Shown here: in pieces, positions 9,548 through 10,751 of the stretch
Layout of the letters: every line of letters starts with the position of its first letter
Numbering within the stretch: the stretch's first letter is position 1
Assembly (NCBI GenBank): GCA_000697335.1
Contig: JNEM01013446.1
Span: forward strand, 1-10,751
Source: Conidiobolus incongruus B7586
Lineage: Eukaryota > Entomophthoromycota > Entomophthoromycetes > Entomophthorales > Conidiobolaceae
Direction of reading: 5' to 3'
DNA length: 10,751 bases
Translations under genes and position numbers: made by a program
The notes under the pieces: model-generated
What the model was told of the DNA's origin: nothing
What the model saw: only the letters and a program-made list of their open reading frames with translations
Databases searched by the model: none

Positions 9548-9771
9548 TTTATCACCAAAAACCCACAAATTTATAGCTCACCTTAGGTAAAATTTAAGGG
9601 TTTATATTTTAGCCAATTAATAGCTAAATATCATCATTTAATGATATATATAACTAATAAATATAATAGATTTTAATTATTTAATTTAAGTTTATTTCAT
9701 TAAATATTAATCAAGTTATTAGTAAAAATATAGGTGTTTTTGATTTTATGACTTACTTTTGTGGGTCAGTG
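9548..9771 (+). repeat. 3' terminal inverted repeat of Tc1 copy 1
   Basis: It begins only six bases after the transposase stop and pairs with 8190-8424. The inner direct-repeat motif is at 9570-9581 and the outer one at 9745-9756, both read on the minus strand (GTGAGCTATAAA and GTAAGTCATAAA). The outer end reads CACTGACCCACAAAAGTAAG on the minus strand. It is better preserved than the 5' repeat. Confidence 0.8.
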
Positions 9772-10549
9772 TATAAATATAACAAGAACTATAAAACTAA
9801 ACAAGAATATTAATTAATACTAATACTATTATATATATTTTATGTTAGTATTAATATCATTTATATTTTAAGAAAAAACACCCTTAACTAAAAAAATCCC
9901 ATTATAAAACTTGGTGGGAGTTTAAATGTTGCTATTAATATTAAATTAAAATTAATTAGAATAAGGTTATTTAATCTAATAAAACAAAAATATACCTTAG
10001 TAGATTTGATAAAAAAACTAGATAGTTTAGAAAAGATGCAAAATTATTTTATAACCATTATGTTAATTTTACCTAAAAGTATAATAATAGGTTAATTATT
10101 TTTTAAGGATATATGTTGTTTTTTAGTATAGAGTATTTTTATATAATTAATAAGGGAATTAATACTAAGATATACTAAAGTATTTTAAATAATAAATTGA
10201 AAAAAACCATTGAATAAGATAAGTTAAATAAATCTAATATTGTTTTCTAATAAGATAATGCCTTTTGTTATATTATAGATTCTATTACTAAATAGCTTAA
10301 GAATAACAAAATAATAATTATAAAGTAGCTTTTTTAATCTTTTAATTTTAATTTAATTGAATATTTTTAAGGTTAGTTAAAAAAACTATTAAAGCTTTTC
10401 CTTTAACAAAAGATGTAAATTGACTTTAAGAATATATTTAAAAAGCATAAAACAAGATTAACCCTTTTTAATATAAAAAGTTAATTGATTCTATATCTTA
10501 TAAACTCAAAAGAGTTAAAAAAACTAAAGGTAAATATATTAAGTTTTAA
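9772..10549 (+). pseudogene. Tc1 transposase relic, copy 2 (C-terminal two thirds)
   Basis: This is the counterpart of codons 80-338 of the copy 1 transposase relic. It covers the second DNA-binding part and the whole former DDE region and ends at a TAA (10547-10549) equivalent to the copy 1 stop. It carries all or nearly all the stops of copy 1 plus many more, and one single-base deletion in the A-run following TTAGTT. Coding signal is visible only through alignment to copy 1. It has long been non-functional. Confidence 0.8.
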
Positions 10550-10751
10550 TTTCTTTTATCACCAAAAACTTATAAATTTATAACTTATCTTAAATAAAAC
10601 TTAAAGATTGATATTTTAACTAATTAATAACTAAGTATCATCATTTAATAATCTATATTATTAATAAATATAATAAATTTTAATTATTTAATTTAGATTT
10701 ATTTTATTAAATATTAATTTAGTTATTTATAAAAATATAAGTATTTTTGAT
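9772..10751 (+). mobile_element. Tc1 element copy 2, 5'-truncated and heavily decayed
   Basis: This is a second copy of the same family in the same direction. It aligns with copy 1 from 8764 to 9744 at an offset of 1008, later 1007, so only one net base is missing over about 980 bases. The missing base is in an A-run before 10390. Homology begins exactly at the TA that follows the end of copy 1, and the window ends inside the 3' inverted repeat. In the stretch matching 8881-9107 I counted about 37 differences, of which about 33 are C to T or G to A going from copy 1 to copy 2. This copy is much more AT-rich than copy 1 and shows no CpG by eye. Confidence 0.85.

Larger units (their letters stand above)
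8190..9771 (+). mobile_element. Full-length dead Tc1 element, copy 1 (DD34E, IR/DR type)
   Basis: This is a Tc1-family DNA transposon of about 1.58 kb. A transposase relic occupies the centre, flanked by inverted repeats of about 230 bp. The 3' end, GGGTCAGTG at 9763-9771, is followed by TA (9772-9773). The 5' end is placed at 8190, just after a TA, by aligning the two repeats; it is more eroded and may be off by tens of bases. The motif GTRAGTCATAAA, or a close variant, occurs at the inner edge of both repeats and near the outer 3' end, giving an IR/DR layout like that of Sleeping Beauty-type elements. Size, target TA and reading frame all agree with a once complete element. It now has 12 in-frame stops, so it can only be mobilised in trans, if at all. 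Confidence 0.85.

Overview
The window looks like nuclear DNA of a eukaryote with a very AT-rich genome. A fungus, possibly from an early-diverging lineage, is the best guess. The reasons are one intronless secreted GH18 chitinase with a Thr/Pro-rich tail, long AT-rich spacers, no bacterial-style operon or ribosome-binding sites, and Tc1/mariner elements whose decay is dominated by C-to-T and G-to-A changes, as in fungal repeat silencing. The sequence alone does not fix the species, and a chitin-making protist is not excluded.

Layout: (1) 261-1326 holds a dead mariner-type DNA transposon on the minus strand, flanked by TA and carrying a D34D transposase relic. (2) 1343-3790 is AT-rich spacer with one small protein-like scrap at 1650-1787. 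(3) 3868-5508 is the only intact gene, a secreted family 18 chitinase of 546 residues. Its catalytic domain is followed by a tail built on a repeated Tyr-Pro-Val-Lys motif. A TATA-like box lies just upstream and an AATAAA just downstream. (4) 5593-8187 is AT-rich spacer that may hide worn transposon scraps near 7145 and 7970. (5) 8190-9771 is a complete-length but dead Tc1 element with terminal inverted repeats of about 230 bp and an IR/DR-like layout. (6) 9772-10751 is a second, far more decayed copy of the same Tc1 family in direct orientation. It lacks its first half and runs off the window.

How it fits together: the chitinase is a GC-richer, CpG-containing island between transposon graveyards. 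The elements show a common decay pattern of stop codons at former Trp, Gln and Arg codons, no CpG seen by eye, and almost no indels. The two Tc1 copies differ almost entirely by C:G to T:A transitions, so they look like two stages of one process. This suggests element-directed cytosine mutation (RIP-like, or methylation followed by deamination) that spares the chitinase. It is the most interesting signal in the window.
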